Of a stretch of DNA of 64,000 nt, positions 16,014 through 25,187 are shown piece after piece; the first letter of the stretch is position 1, and each line of letters starts with the position of its first letter. Where the stretch lies: NCBI RefSeq assembly GCF_900217235.1, contig NZ_LT907975.1:558001-622000 (forward strand). The letters run 5' to 3'. The notes under the pieces were generated by a model, which did not search any database, was not told the DNA's origin, and worked only from the letters and a program-made list of their open reading frames with translations. This DNA comes from Pseudodesulfovibrio profundus (GTDB lineage Bacteria; Desulfobacterota; Desulfovibrionia; Desulfovibrionales; Desulfovibrionaceae). Position numbers and translations under genes: made by a program.

Positions 16014-16286
16014 ATGTTGAAGAAGACCCTCGAATGGACCATCCCGCTGGCCCTGGCCGGGATCATGACCGGCTGCGCCACCTACCGGCCTCCGGCCCAG
16101 ATCCAGTCGGCGGTGGCCACCGTCAACCGCCACACACCCGAGTATGTGACCGAGGCCAACAAGGCGCTGCGCGAGGTCGGTCACCCGGACGCCGAGCGCC
16201 TGACCGGTGTCGGCCTGCGCCTGCAGTCCGCCGTGGACGCCCTTGACCAGTGGGCCAATGGCTCGAACCAGGAGTCAGGCCAATGA
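16014..16286 (+). CDS. Small lipoprotein, unknown role (possible o-spanin)
   Basis: 90 residues. A short basic start and a hydrophobic stretch lead to GIMTGCATY, a lipobox-like signal with Cys at about residue 21; the -3 position is Met, not the usual Leu. The mature part is helical and polar. A small phage lipoprotein next to another small gene could be an outer-membrane spanin for lysis, but it is far from the peptidase at 44404, so this is unproved. A good AAAGGAGATCAAC site precedes it. Confidence 0.6.
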   Translation: MLKKTLEWTIPLALAGIMTGCATYRPPAQIQSAVATVNRHTPEYVTEANKALREVGHPDAERLTGVGLRLQSAVDALDQWANGSNQESGQ

Positions 16287-16561
16287 AAGAGATCCTTCAG
16301 GAAAACAGCGATGCCGTCCGCCAGGCCGGTGAGGCGCTGGTCGAAATCGGCACCGAACTGGCGGCGGGACGGATCGAGAATGCCCTCGGCCGTCTGGAAG
16401 CGGCTCAGCAGCAGTACCGGGCCTGGGCGGAGTTGGACCAGGCCATCATCGACATTCAGGAGGCTGTCCACGACCGGAAGAACACCCTGGCCGTGCAGCA
16501 GATCCTGACGGAACTGGTGGGCACCATCCTCGGCAGCGCCTTGAGGACGGGAATGCACTGA
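16283..16561 (+). CDS. Small helical protein before the large terminase
   Basis: 92 residues. It starts at an ATG overlapping the lipoprotein stop (ATGA) with GGAG upstream. The sequence is almost wholly helical and heptad-like (ENALGRLEAAQQQYRAW), ending in a hydrophobic LVGTILGSAL. No family is recognised. The stop overlaps the terminase start, so lipoprotein, this protein and terminase form one translationally coupled unit. Confidence 0.6.
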   Translation: MKEILQENSDAVRQAGEALVEIGTELAAGRIENALGRLEAAQQQYRAWAELDQAIIDIQEAVHDRKNTLAVQQILTELVGTILGSALRTGMH

Positions 16562-18084
16562 TGGCGGTAACCGACAAGGAGCGCAAACTTGCGGCGACCC
16601 TGAGCGATCCCGTGTTGTGGGGGCAAGCCTACCTCTACAACCGGGATGGCTCAGGCCGCGACTACTGGCCGCATCAGGTGGAGGACCTGCGCTGCCCGGC
16701 CAAGAACATCATCCACCTCGACGGACGGGACGTGGGTAAGTCCATCGTGCTCTCGACCGACGCGCTCCATTACGCTTTCACCACCCGGGGCGGTCAGGGC
16801 CTCATCGCGGCTCCGCACCAGGGGCACCTCGACACCATCATCGAGGAGATCGAGTTCCAGCTCGACAGCAACCCGGATCTGATGAACAGCATCGCTCTGA
16901 CCAAGTACGGCAAGCCAAAGATCCACCGCAAACCCTATTTCCGGCTGGAGTTCACCAACGGTTCGGTGCTCTATTTCCGCCCGGCCGGGGCCTATGGTGA
17001 CGCCTTTCGGTCCCTGCATGTTGGCCGTGTCTGGGTCGATGAAGGAGCCTGGCTGACCGAACGGGCCTGGAAGGCGCTGCGCCAGTGCCTCAAGGCCGGG
17101 GGGACGCTACGCATCTACTCCACGCCCAACGGCCTGCGCGACACCACCTATTACCGGCTCACCTCGTCGGAGCAGTTCCATGTGTTCCGCTGGCCGTCTT
17201 GGCTCAATCCCCTGTGGACCGAAGATCGCGAGGCCGAACTGCTGGAGTTCTACGGCGGCCGCGACAGTTCCGGCTGGCAGCACGAGGTGGCCGGTGAACA
17301 CGGCAAGCCCTCCTATGGGGCCTTCAATGTCGAACAGTTCAACCTCTGTAGGCAGGATCTGCTGGAGTATCAGAAGATCGTCATCACCGATTCCGAGCTG
17401 CGCGATTGCGACACTGAGGAAGCGGCCCACGACCGGCTGGAGATGCTGCTCAACCTCACGCCCCGCAGCGGGCAGTTCTGGGTTGGCGGCGACCTGGGCT
17501 ACACCAACGACCCCACCGAGATCGTCGTATTCCAGGAGACGGAGATCGGCGAGCGGACGCTGCTGAAGATGATCCTGCGCGTGCATCTTGAACACGTTTC
17601 CTATCCGCACATCGCCCAGATCATCGCGCTGCTGGAGCGTTACTACACCCCGGCGGGCATCGGCGTGGACAACGGCGGAAACGGTCTGGCCGTGGTTCAG
17701 GAGCTGCTCACCCTGGACAAGTACAAAGGGCTGGAGCTGGAAGGCAGGCTCAAGGGATACGACTTCGGCGGCATGACCCGGCTGGCGGTGCGGGACGGCA
17801 AGGAAATCAAGAAGCGAACCAAGGAGCTGATGACCAGCCTCATCAACGGAGCCCTACAGCGTAAGCAGGTCATTTTCCCCTCGGACGACCTGGAGGTGGA
17901 AGACCAGTTCACCACCCACACCTACACCCTGCGGGACGGCAAGATCATCTATTCCAAGGGCAACGACCACATCATCGACGCGGTGCGCTGCGCCATGCTG
18001 ATCCGGGAAGAAGGTAATCTCGACCCGGTCGGCGAAGAGGTGGTTTCGCTCAAACCCGTGCTCACCAATCCGGTCTTCATCTGA
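16561..18084 (+). CDS. terL: Terminase large subunit
   Basis: 507 residues. The ATPase half has an LDGRDVGKSI Walker A-like loop (about 53-62) and VWVDEGAW Walker B (about 157-164). The C-terminal RNase H-like nuclease half has GGDLGYTND (about 309), GVDNGGNG (about 369) and HIIDAVRC (about 470), giving the acidic metal ligands. This motor cuts and pumps DNA into the prohead through the portal encoded next. Bipartite element 4 begins nine bases after its stop. Confidence 0.85.
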   Translation: MAVTDKERKLAATLSDPVLWGQAYLYNRDGSGRDYWPHQVEDLRCPAKNIIHLDGRDVGKSIVLSTDALHYAFTTRGGQGLIAAPHQGHLDTIIEEIEFQLDSNPDLMNSIALTKYGKPKIHRKPYFRLEFTNGSVLYFRPAGAYGDAFRSLHVGRVWVDEGAWLTERAWKALRQCLKAGGTLRIYSTPNGLRDTTYYRLTSSEQFHVFRWPSWLNPLWTEDREAELLEFYGGRDSSGWQHEVAGEHGKPSYGAFNVEQFNLCRQDLLEYQKIVITDSELRDCDTEEAAHDRLEMLLNLTPRSGQFWVGGDLGYTNDPTEIVVFQETEIGERTLLKMILRVHLEHVSYPHIAQIIALLERYYTPAGIGVDNGGNGLAVVQELLTLDKYKGLELEGRLKGYDFGGMTRLAVRDGKEIKKRTKELMTSLINGALQRKQVIFPSDDLEVEDQFTTHTYTLRDGKIIYSKGNDHIIDAVRCAMLIREEGNLDPVGEEVVSLKPVLTNPVFI

Positions 18085-18092
18085 TCGCATCC

Positions 18093-18125
18093 TCCGACGC
18101 TTTCCACCCCGCTCCGGTAAGTAAC
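18093..18125 (+). promoter_or_regulatory. Bipartite promoter-like element, copy 4
   Basis: TCCGACGC at 18093-18100, 15-bp spacer, GGTAAGTAAC at 18116-18125. Two hairpins follow: CCGGC...GCCGG (18125-18139) and GGCCC...GGGCC (about 18145-18158). It lies 74 bp before the portal start. Confidence 0.6.
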
Positions 18126-18198
18126 CGGCATCGAGCCGGGTTCGGCCCACACGGGCCGGATGTGCGGCTGTCATGGCAGAAACTACCGAGAGGATCAC

Positions 18199-19707
18199 GT
18201 GGAAAGCACCGCCCATCAGGACGAACAACCAGAAAGCCTGGACACCACCGGCTTTGTCATCGCGCCGCTGGCCGCAGCGGCAGCGCTCGACTCGGCCGCC
18301 TTCGCCAAGGTGAACGCCGCCGAAGCGATTCCTGCCACCTGGGAAGAACGCGCCCGTAAGGCCTGGGAATACTACGTCGAGGAGCCGCTGGTGAAGAACT
18401 GCGTCAACTCCTGGCGCACCTTCGCCGTGGGCGACGAGATCAAGATCACCAGCGATGACGAGAACCTCAAGGAGCAGGCTCTGGAGGCCGCCTGGCGGTT
18501 GAACGTCACGCAATTCATCAAGGACATGGTTCTTCAGCTCCTGGTGAAAGGTGACGCCATCGGCTTCAAGCGCTTCACCAAGTCCGGCCAGGACATCGAG
18601 GAACTGGTCTGCGTCAACCCGGTCTCGGTCAAGGTCAAATACGCCCAGGGCGAGCTGATCGAGGCCCGGCAATTTCCCGAGGACACCCCCGGCGGCGGGG
18701 AATCTATCCCGCTGCCCGTCGAACAGGTGGTCCACCTCAAATGGGATGCTCCAGCCTTCTCGCCCCGGGGCAACTCCCTCGTGCTTCCCGCCTTTCAAGC
18801 CATCGAACTGTTGCGCGACTACCGCCGAGCCGAACAGGCCATCGCCAAGCGCTGGGCCACGCCGTTCCGCCTGCTCAAGGTGGGCGGCGCGTTCGGCCAG
18901 AAGATGGTGATGCCGGACCAGCGGATGCTCGAACAGGTCCGCGACATGGTCAACAAGATGGACATGAAAAGCGGCCTGGTGGTCCCGTTCTACGTCAATG
19001 TCGAAACCCACGGCACCGATGGTCAGGTCCTCAACGTCGAGGACAAGGTCAAGGAGGTGAAGGAAGACATCGTGGTGGCCCTGGGTCTGTCACGCTCGCT
19101 GGTGACCGGCGACGGCCCGAATTTCGCCACCGCCTCGGTGAGCATGCAGAAGATGATGGTCATGATCCGCGAGATCAAACAGGCCGCACGCAAGCTCCTC
19201 GACTGGGTGTTCGACGACTGGATGGAGCTGAACGGCCACGGCGACAAGAGCATCCAGTTTATCTTCAACGACCTCGACCCCAGCGACGCGGTCGATTTCA
19301 AGAAGCTTCTCATCGAACTCTACGACCGCAAACTCATCAGCCGCTCCAGCCTTCAGCTCAAGATGGACCTGGACCCGGACATCGAGGCTGCCAACCGCGA
19401 GACCGAACGCAAGCAGATCGACCTGATGGACGAGAAACAGGTGAAGCCGGTGGTGGATATGGTCGTCTCCGGCATCCTCAGCGTGCCTCGCGCCCGGAAG
19501 ATGCTCGGAATTCCGGCCGAAGACGATGAACCCACGGCGGAGGCGGCATTGGTCTGGTCGGGCGACCTGGAGTCCACCGGCGATGCGGCCGTGTGCGACG
19601 AGTGCAGCCACTTCATTGCTGACACCAACCACTGCCGGGTCCACAACAGCGAGCGCACCTTCGACGCCCCGGCCTGTCGCTTCATCGACCGCCGGGAGCC
19701 CCGCTGA
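18199..19707 (+). CDS. Portal protein with an extra cysteine-rich tail
   Basis: 502 residues from GTG (GAGAGGA upstream). The order (directly after terL, directly before the MuF-type gene) and features such as EEPLVKNCVNSWRTFA, GDAIGFKRF and GLSRSLVTGDGPNFA fit phage portal proteins, the dodecameric DNA gate of the capsid. Unusual: the last about 38 residues hold four cysteines spaced like a zinc ribbon (CDEC, then NHC, then PAC) with nearby histidines. It ends in ATG overlap with the MuF gene. Confidence 0.8.
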   Translation: MESTAHQDEQPESLDTTGFVIAPLAAAAALDSAAFAKVNAAEAIPATWEERARKAWEYYVEEPLVKNCVNSWRTFAVGDEIKITSDDENLKEQALEAAWRLNVTQFIKDMVLQLLVKGDAIGFKRFTKSGQDIEELVCVNPVSVKVKYAQGELIEARQFPEDTPGGGESIPLPVEQVVHLKWDAPAFSPRGNSLVLPAFQAIELLRDYRRAEQAIAKRWATPFRLLKVGGAFGQKMVMPDQRMLEQVRDMVNKMDMKSGLVVPFYVNVETHGTDGQVLNVEDKVKEVKEDIVVALGLSRSLVTGDGPNFATASVSMQKMMVMIREIKQAARKLLDWVFDDWMELNGHGDKSIQFIFNDLDPSDAVDFKKLLIELYDRKLISRSSLQLKMDLDPDIEAANRETERKQIDLMDEKQVKPVVDMVVSGILSVPRARKMLGIPAEDDEPTAEAALVWSGDLESTGDAAVCDECSHFIADTNHCRVHNSERTFDAPACRFIDRREPR

Positions 19708-22700
19708 TGCCATCGGACCTCAAGCAGCGCATCCAGGCGGCCACACTGAAAAGCCTGACGGCCCGCAACCGCTACAACGACCAGGTCACGGCCCAACTCA
19801 CCCAGGCGCTGAAACAGGCCGAAGACGAGGTCGCCCGCGCCATCCTTCAGTACCGCTCCCTCGGCTCCCTGCCGGACAACAAGCTCGCCGCGCTCAAGGG
19901 GCTGGAAAAGCTCCAGCTCGAACTCGACGACACCATGAAGCGGCTCAAGCGGGAGCAGACCCTGGTCTTTCGCAAGACGACCAAGGACTCCTTCAAGCTC
20001 GGCATCCAGCAGGGAATCGGAGAGCTCGCCGACGCCGCGCTGCCGTTCTACGCCGACCTCAAGCCCGAAGGCATCGATAAGCTGGCCACCAAGGTGTTCA
20101 CCATCGTCGACACCAATGCCCTCGACTTCATGGCGCAGTACAACCTCACACTCGCCGGTGACGTTCATCGCGAACTCGCAGGCGGGATCAAGCGCACCAT
20201 CCTGAACGGCATCGCCACGGGCAAGGGAGCCGACGACATCGTCCGGGACATGGGGAAGGTAATCGTCGACAAGGATTCCTTTCGCCAGGCCGGAAGCCGG
20301 GTGTTCAGCAAGGCCCAGTACCGCATGGAGATGATCGCCCGCACCGAGGTCCTCCGCGCCCACAACATGGGCAGGCTCAAGTTCCACGAGCGGGTCGGCA
20401 TCCAGAAACTGGAATGGCTGGCCATGGAGGACGAGCGCATGTGCCCGGTCTGCGGCGGCCTGGACGGCAAGACTTTTCCCATCGACAAGTTCCCCCAGCA
20501 ACCCGCGCATCCGCACTGCCGCTGCACAAATATCGTGGCCTGGCCGATGACCGTCTGCGGCAGCGAGATGGTCGCCAAGGCCGCCACCCAGGCATCGCAG
20601 GGGGACGCCTGCATTCTCCCGCCCCACGTGCTGGAAGGCATGGCCGACGCCCAGGCCAAGGAGAACGCCAAGCTCAAGAGCGCCTTTGAAAACGGCGACA
20701 TCGCCGACCTCGGCTCGCTGACGGTCAAACAGCTCCAGACCCTGGCGAAACAGAACGGCGTGGCCATCGCCCGGACCAAGGCCGATTTCATCAAGCTGCT
20801 CGATCTGGCCGAACCCGGGATCGATCACGGTGACCTGGCCGGAGCGGCACTCAGCGCCAAGCTCAAGGAACACAAGATCGGCCTGCTGCGGACCAAGGAA
20901 GAACTGGTCGATTTGCTCGGGCTGAAGCAGACGGAACTCAAACAGGCCAAGCTGCTCGCCGCCCAGATGGCAAAGATCCCTCCCGCCGAGGGGCTGGAGG
21001 GCATGACCGCCCAGCAGCTCAATGAGATGGCGAAGGAGAACGGCATCTCCCTCAATATGACCAAACAGGAGACCATCGAGCTGCTCGACAAGCTGGAGCC
21101 CGGCGTGGATCACAACGGCCTGATGGGCAAGGAACTCGCGGCGGCCAAACAGAAGCACGGTATCGGCATTCTCAAGAACAAACAGCAGCTCGTCGAGGCG
21201 CTGCAGAAGAAGGCCGGTACTGACATGGCTGAGTCGGTCAAGAAAAAGGCGGTCGACGAGGCCAAGCAGAAGTTGATCCTGAAACAGAAAACGGCCCTCG
21301 AAGACGCCGCCAAGGCCGTGGTCGTTCCCGACACGCCGACCGGCTACAAGGATTTCCTCGACGCGATTGCCAAGGCGGAACAGGCGGTTTCCGGCGGCAC
21401 CGATCTACCCCAGGATCTGCTGGCGGCCCACAGCAAGGAAATCGCCCTCAAGAAACAGCTCTTCCAGGACCAGGTCGGCAAGCTGAAATCGACGGAGCTC
21501 AAGACCCTCGCCAAGGAGACCAAGGTTCAATATTGGCAGTGGGCCAACAAAGACGAGCTGACCACGCTCTTCACCGAGACCGATCCCGCGAAAATCAAGG
21601 CGGTTCAGGCCAGCATCGACACCAAGCACGCAGCCTGGGCCGAAAAACATGGCGGCAAGAAGAAAACCGCTTCTGCCAAGCCCGCCACGACGAAGAAAGA
21701 GCCGCCGAAACCGGCTCCACAACCGAGTCCGGTCAAGCCGCCCGAGCCCAAGATCGTCAAGAAAGGCGCGGAGTTCGCCACCGACGATAACGCATGGCAG
21801 CAGAAGGGTTTGCCTTCGAAGTTCAAGAAATCCGGCAAGGCCGCTGTCGGCGGCGCACACGAAAAGGAGTTCTGGACCGACGAAAACGGCGACAAATGGC
21901 TGTTCAAGCCCATTGGCCGCAAGGATGATGAGTTCATCGCCTTCGGAGAGGAAGCCGCCTACAAGATTGGCCGCCTGATCGACCCCCATTCCATCGAGGT
22001 GCGCACCATCCAATTGAACGGCCGCACCGGCTCCATCCAGAAATGGCGTACCGATCTGCGGGACGACTTCGATTTTCGTAACATCCTGCCACAGGATCTG
22101 ACCACCATCGAACTGGAGCAGATCCAGCGCGAGCATGTGGTCGACTGGCTGATCGCTAACCACGACGGACATTCCAAGCAGTTCATCCGCGCCCGGGACG
22201 GTCGCGTCTACGGCATCGACAAAGGCCAGGCATTCAAGTTTCTGGGGCAGGACAAGCTCTCGCTCGACTATCACCCCAACGGTGTCTGCGGCGAGGAAGA
22301 GCCGTTTTACAACAAGGTCTTCCGGGCGGCCAAGGAAGGGAAGGTACGGGTCGATCCGAACGCGACCTTTCGCTACATCCAGGAAGTCGAAAAGATCGCC
22401 GACGAGGATTACCTCGATCTGCTGCGGCCCTACGCCGAGGGACGGTTTTCCAAGGACCCGGCCGGGCTGCGGCATTTCTATGATCTGGCCTTGGAGCGGA
22501 AACACAATCTCAGGCGGGACTTCGAAGGCTATTACGCCGATGTGCTGGGGGATCGGGGCTTCCGTTTCGACAAGCTGAGCGCCGCCACCGGGAAGAAAAA
22601 GTTGCTCTCCTCCGCCGAAGAGACCCTGGTCGAGGAGGCCCGCAAACTCGGCTGGCAGGGCAAGACGCTGCCCTTCGACAGCGGCGACGTGGAGGACCAG

Positions 22701-24296
22701 AACGCGCTGATCTTCACCGAGAGCTTCAAGGGGGAGAAGCGCACCGTGGTCAAGATGAAGATCCGGCCGGACACCGACCGCCGCATCGACGAGGTGCTGC
22801 GCAGGTATGTGCAGACGGCGGCCGGGGAAAAGGGACAACCGCTGGTCGAAGACAGCTTCTTTCCGACGATTCTGGACGCCGTCAAAAACGTCAACTTCCA
22901 CGTGGGCGACGGCAAGTACAACCGGACCAAGATCGACAAGGCCCTGCGCCTGCGCAAGAAACTGGAGACCCTGCAAAAGAGCGCCGACCCCAAGGTCAAG
23001 GAGATGGCGGACCACTATCTGAAATGGGTCAAGGAGATCGAAGAGTCCGTCGACTGGGACCGGGCCACCAACGGCGTATTCGATCAGTACTTGCCCAAGC
23101 TCGACGCGCAGAAACCCAAGGAGAAACCGCCGTTCAAGGTGGAACGTGGCAAGGTGACCCATACCAAGCGCAGGATCGGGTCCGGCACCATCACCGTCGA
23201 GGCCGACGACATCGACAACCGGACGCTGTTCAATCACAACTCCCGCATGCAGGACGGGCACCAGTACACCGTGACCTTTGAGGACGGCACCCGGGTCCGC
23301 TATCGCCCCTGGTCCGACACCAACCTCTATGCCCAGCGCGGCGAGCTGGAAATGATCCTGGACGGCGACGCCACCCCTGGACGGGTCGAGGCGATGCTGG
23401 AAAAGCTCGAACAGCTTGGGATCGATACCCGGGTGGCCACGGCGGAAAACGCCGAGCAGATGTATCTCGAAAAGCTCGCCTACATCCGCAAGACCGACAA
23501 GAGCGCCGACTACAAACGACTGCAGAAATCCCTCGACGACCGCAATGCCACCACCACCGAGCGGGTCCAGGCTCTGCGCGGCTATTGGCAAAAGGAACTG
23601 GGAGTTCAGGACATCACCCAGCTTTCCGGATACAACCCGCTGGGCGAATACCAGGCGGGTTTTCTGGACCGCGACGCCAAGGGCGGATACCGGCACCAGT
23701 TCCGGTTCGACATCACCGATGAGGAGCTGGAAAAACAGATGAAGGGCTATTCGCTGGTCCACGATCTGACCAACGGCGAGAGCATGTCCGGCTTCATCGA
23801 CTTGATCATGGAGAACAACGGAGCCATGGTCAGCACGGTCGAGAAGATGCGCATGGGCGTGGCTCCGGGCGGAATGTCCCCGGTGGCCGACATGCAGACC
23901 GGCGGCGCGAGCTATTTCTTCACCCGAATCAAGAAGCAACCGGCCAGCGACGCCTCACCGGCCCTCTACTTCAAGAAACAGATGCTGCGGCGCATGGACG
24001 CCATCAGCTATGACCACGACGCCTACGGCAAGGTGATCGACGACTACGTGCAGCGCAACCGGGGGGCCAGCATCGACGACTGGAAGCGATTCTCGCAGCG
24101 CCATGGCAACGAGACCATCTTCAAATACTCGGTGACGCTGCTGGACAACATCGAGTTCATCGTGGCCAGAAGCGACAACGAACGTCGGGAGATCATCCAG
24201 AGTTTCACCCGGCGCGGCATCAAGAAACTGCCCGACGGGCGCAAGGTGGAGGACATCGTCCATACCCCGCAAAGCTGGAGCAAACGCAAACAATGA
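19707..24296 (+). CDS. Giant MuF-type head protein with kinase-like and ART-like domains
   Basis: 1529 residues, several times the length of a usual minor head protein. Residues 1 to about 290 are a Mu gpF/SPP1 gp7-like morphogenesis domain with its metal-type motif (CPVCGGLDGKTF near 246, HPHCRC near 268). About 334-503 are two copies of a roughly 100-residue LEM/SAP-like helical module. About 690-960 look like a HipA or PI3/4-kinase fold: Lys730/734 in DKWLFKP, NHDGHSKQF (Asp820) and GIDKGQAF (Asp838). The C-terminal domain has His1352 (LVHDLTN), Tyr1403 (ASYFFTRI) and Glu1469 (NETIF), a possible H-Y-E ADP-ribosyltransferase set. MuF polymorphic toxins of phages share this head-domain-plus-toxin logic, so the extra parts may be ejected into the host. 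The MuF call is firm; kinase and ART calls are motif readings. Confidence 0.75.
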   Translation: MPSDLKQRIQAATLKSLTARNRYNDQVTAQLTQALKQAEDEVARAILQYRSLGSLPDNKLAALKGLEKLQLELDDTMKRLKREQTLVFRKTTKDSFKLGIQQGIGELADAALPFYADLKPEGIDKLATKVFTIVDTNALDFMAQYNLTLAGDVHRELAGGIKRTILNGIATGKGADDIVRDMGKVIVDKDSFRQAGSRVFSKAQYRMEMIARTEVLRAHNMGRLKFHERVGIQKLEWLAMEDERMCPVCGGLDGKTFPIDKFPQQPAHPHCRCTNIVAWPMTVCGSEMVAKAATQASQGDACILPPHVLEGMADAQAKENAKLKSAFENGDIADLGSLTVKQLQTLAKQNGVAIARTKADFIKLLDLAEPGIDHGDLAGAALSAKLKEHKIGLLRTKEELVDLLGLKQTELKQAKLLAAQMAKIPPAEGLEGMTAQQLNEMAKENGISLNMTKQETIELLDKLEPGVDHNGLMGKELAAAKQKHGIGILKNKQQLVEALQKKAGTDMAESVKKKAVDEAKQKLILKQKTALEDAAKAVVVPDTPTGYKDFLDAIAKAEQAVSGGTDLPQDLLAAHSKEIALKKQLFQDQVGKLKSTELKTLAKETKVQYWQWANKDELTTLFTETDPAKIKAVQASIDTKHAAWAEKHGGKKKTASAKPATTKKEPPKPAPQPSPVKPPEPKIVKKGAEFATDDNAWQQKGLPSKFKKSGKAAVGGAHEKEFWTDENGDKWLFKPIGRKDDEFIAFGEEAAYKIGRLIDPHSIEVRTIQLNGRTGSIQKWRTDLRDDFDFRNILPQDLTTIELEQIQREHVVDWLIANHDGHSKQFIRARDGRVYGIDKGQAFKFLGQDKLSLDYHPNGVCGEEEPFYNKVFRAAKEGKVRVDPNATFRYIQEVEKIADEDYLDLLRPYAEGRFSKDPAGLRHFYDLALERKHNLRRDFEGYYADVLGDRGFRFDKLSAATGKKKLLSSAEETLVEEARKLGWQGKTLPFDSGDVEDQNALIFTESFKGEKRTVVKMKIRPDTDRRIDEVLRRYVQTAAGEKGQPLVEDSFFPTILDAVKNVNFHVGDGKYNRTKIDKALRLRKKLETLQKSADPKVKEMADHYLKWVKEIEESVDWDRATNGVFDQYLPKLDAQKPKEKPPFKVERGKVTHTKRRIGSGTITVEADDIDNRTLFNHNSRMQDGHQYTVTFEDGTRVRYRPWSDTNLYAQRGELEMILDGDATPGRVEAMLEKLEQLGIDTRVATAENAEQMYLEKLAYIRKTDKSADYKRLQKSLDDRNATTTERVQALRGYWQKELGVQDITQLSGYNPLGEYQAGFLDRDAKGGYRHQFRFDITDEELEKQMKGYSLVHDLTNGESMSGFIDLIMENNGAMVSTVEKMRMGVAPGGMSPVADMQTGGASYFFTRIKKQPASDASPALYFKKQMLRRMDAISYDHDAYGKVIDDYVQRNRGASIDDWKRFSQRHGNETIFKYSVTLLDNIEFIVARSDNERREIIQSFTRRGIKKLPDGRKVEDIVHTPQSWSKRKQ

Positions 24297-24805
24297 CCAT
24301 GAAGGACTTTATCGAACAGGAGAAAAGACGGCTGCAGGAAGCGCTGCACTGGTTCAACAACCGGGGCAGTCGCATGACCGTCAGAGAATCCGGGGATCTC
24401 TTTCTGGACGCCCTGGTGGACAGCTTCACCGTCACCCGGATCACTCCCCATTTCGACACCGCTGGAAACCATCTGCGCACCGATTTCTGGCTGTTGTGGA
24501 AGGCACTCGGTTACGACGAGGGCTTCCAGCACGCCCACACCGTCAAGGTGGTGGATGTCCGGGTGGAAGACACCCTGACGGCCGAACATGACGGCAAGGA
24601 GGACGAAGGCTGGCTGATTGTCGAGCTGACCGACGACCTGGGCCGCATTCACCATGTCGAAATGATCGAGCCGGTGTCGGAGCCCGAACTCGCGGCGGAC
24701 TGGCAACGCTGGATCGCCTACCGCCGGAAAAACGCCGAGAGATTCCGCCGAATTGATGCCCAGCTTCTGGCCGAGCATCTCCGGATCGCGGAGGACTGGT
24801 CATGA
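24293..24805 (+). CDS. Unknown protein after the MuF gene (immunity candidate)
   Basis: 170 residues, overlapping the MuF stop (ATGA). Acidic, mixed alpha/beta, no family recognised; an internal VDVRVEDTLTA and GWLIVELTDD suggest a beta-rich core. In MuF polymorphic toxin loci an immunity gene normally follows the toxin, so this gene and the next are the natural candidates. It could as well be a head accessory protein. Confidence 0.6.
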   Translation: MTMKDFIEQEKRRLQEALHWFNNRGSRMTVRESGDLFLDALVDSFTVTRITPHFDTAGNHLRTDFWLLWKALGYDEGFQHAHTVKVVDVRVEDTLTAEHDGKEDEGWLIVELTDDLGRIHHVEMIEPVSEPELAADWQRWIAYRRKNAERFRRIDAQLLAEHLRIAEDWS

Positions 24806-25149
24806 AGCTGCGCTATATGCTCGACTCGATAATCGCAGACCGGCAAGCCACCGTGCCGGAATACTTGCCCGTGGGCGTCTGGGTTCAGGGGCCGGGTCCC
24901 GGTCTGGATGTGGAGATGTACTACCTCGACCGGGGGCCGAGCGGGCTTGCCGACCGCAAAGACGAAGCCGCCTGGGTGGTCAACCGTCTGGTCGAGGCCG
25001 GGGCCACCTCGCTTCCGGTGGATTTTCTCGAATACCACCGGCTGTCCCGCTCTCCTTACGACGGGGTCTTTTCCGAGATCACCGAGACCGGTGAATACCC
25101 TTACCTCGACGCCTGCGGCAAGGCCGTTCTGGCCCGGCTGAGAAAATAA
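24802..25149 (+). CDS. Unknown small protein, 3' end duplicated across the cargo
   Basis: 115 residues, coupled to the previous gene by ATGA. No family is recognised; PVGVWVQGPGPGLDVEMYYL suggests a compact beta-rich fold. Its last codons (YLDACGKAVLARL) recur at 29163-29214 on the far side of the leftward cargo, so the locus was either split or partly duplicated when the cargo arrived. A second immunity-type or head protein is possible. Confidence 0.6.
   Translation: MKLRYMLDSIIADRQATVPEYLPVGVWVQGPGPGLDVEMYYLDRGPSGLADRKDEAAWVVNRLVEAGATSLPVDFLEYHRLSRSPYDGVFSEITETGEYPYLDACGKAVLARLRK
25104..25141 (+). repeat. Left 38-bp direct repeat flanking the cargo
   Basis: This segment matches 29163-29200 at 36 of 38 positions in the same orientation (CCTCGACGCCTGCGG, then AAGGCCGTTCTGGCC). 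Here it is the 3' end of the gene ending at 25149. It marks the left edge of the inserted block. Confidence 0.8.
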
Positions 25150-25187
25150 CTGGCCCTGACAGAAAGTGTTTTTCCCTCGGTGAGATC

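Noticed and set aside
25150-25187. Possible bidirectional terminator between the converging genes at the left edge of the cargo
   Set aside because: T-rich on one side but no stem of more than three base pairs.
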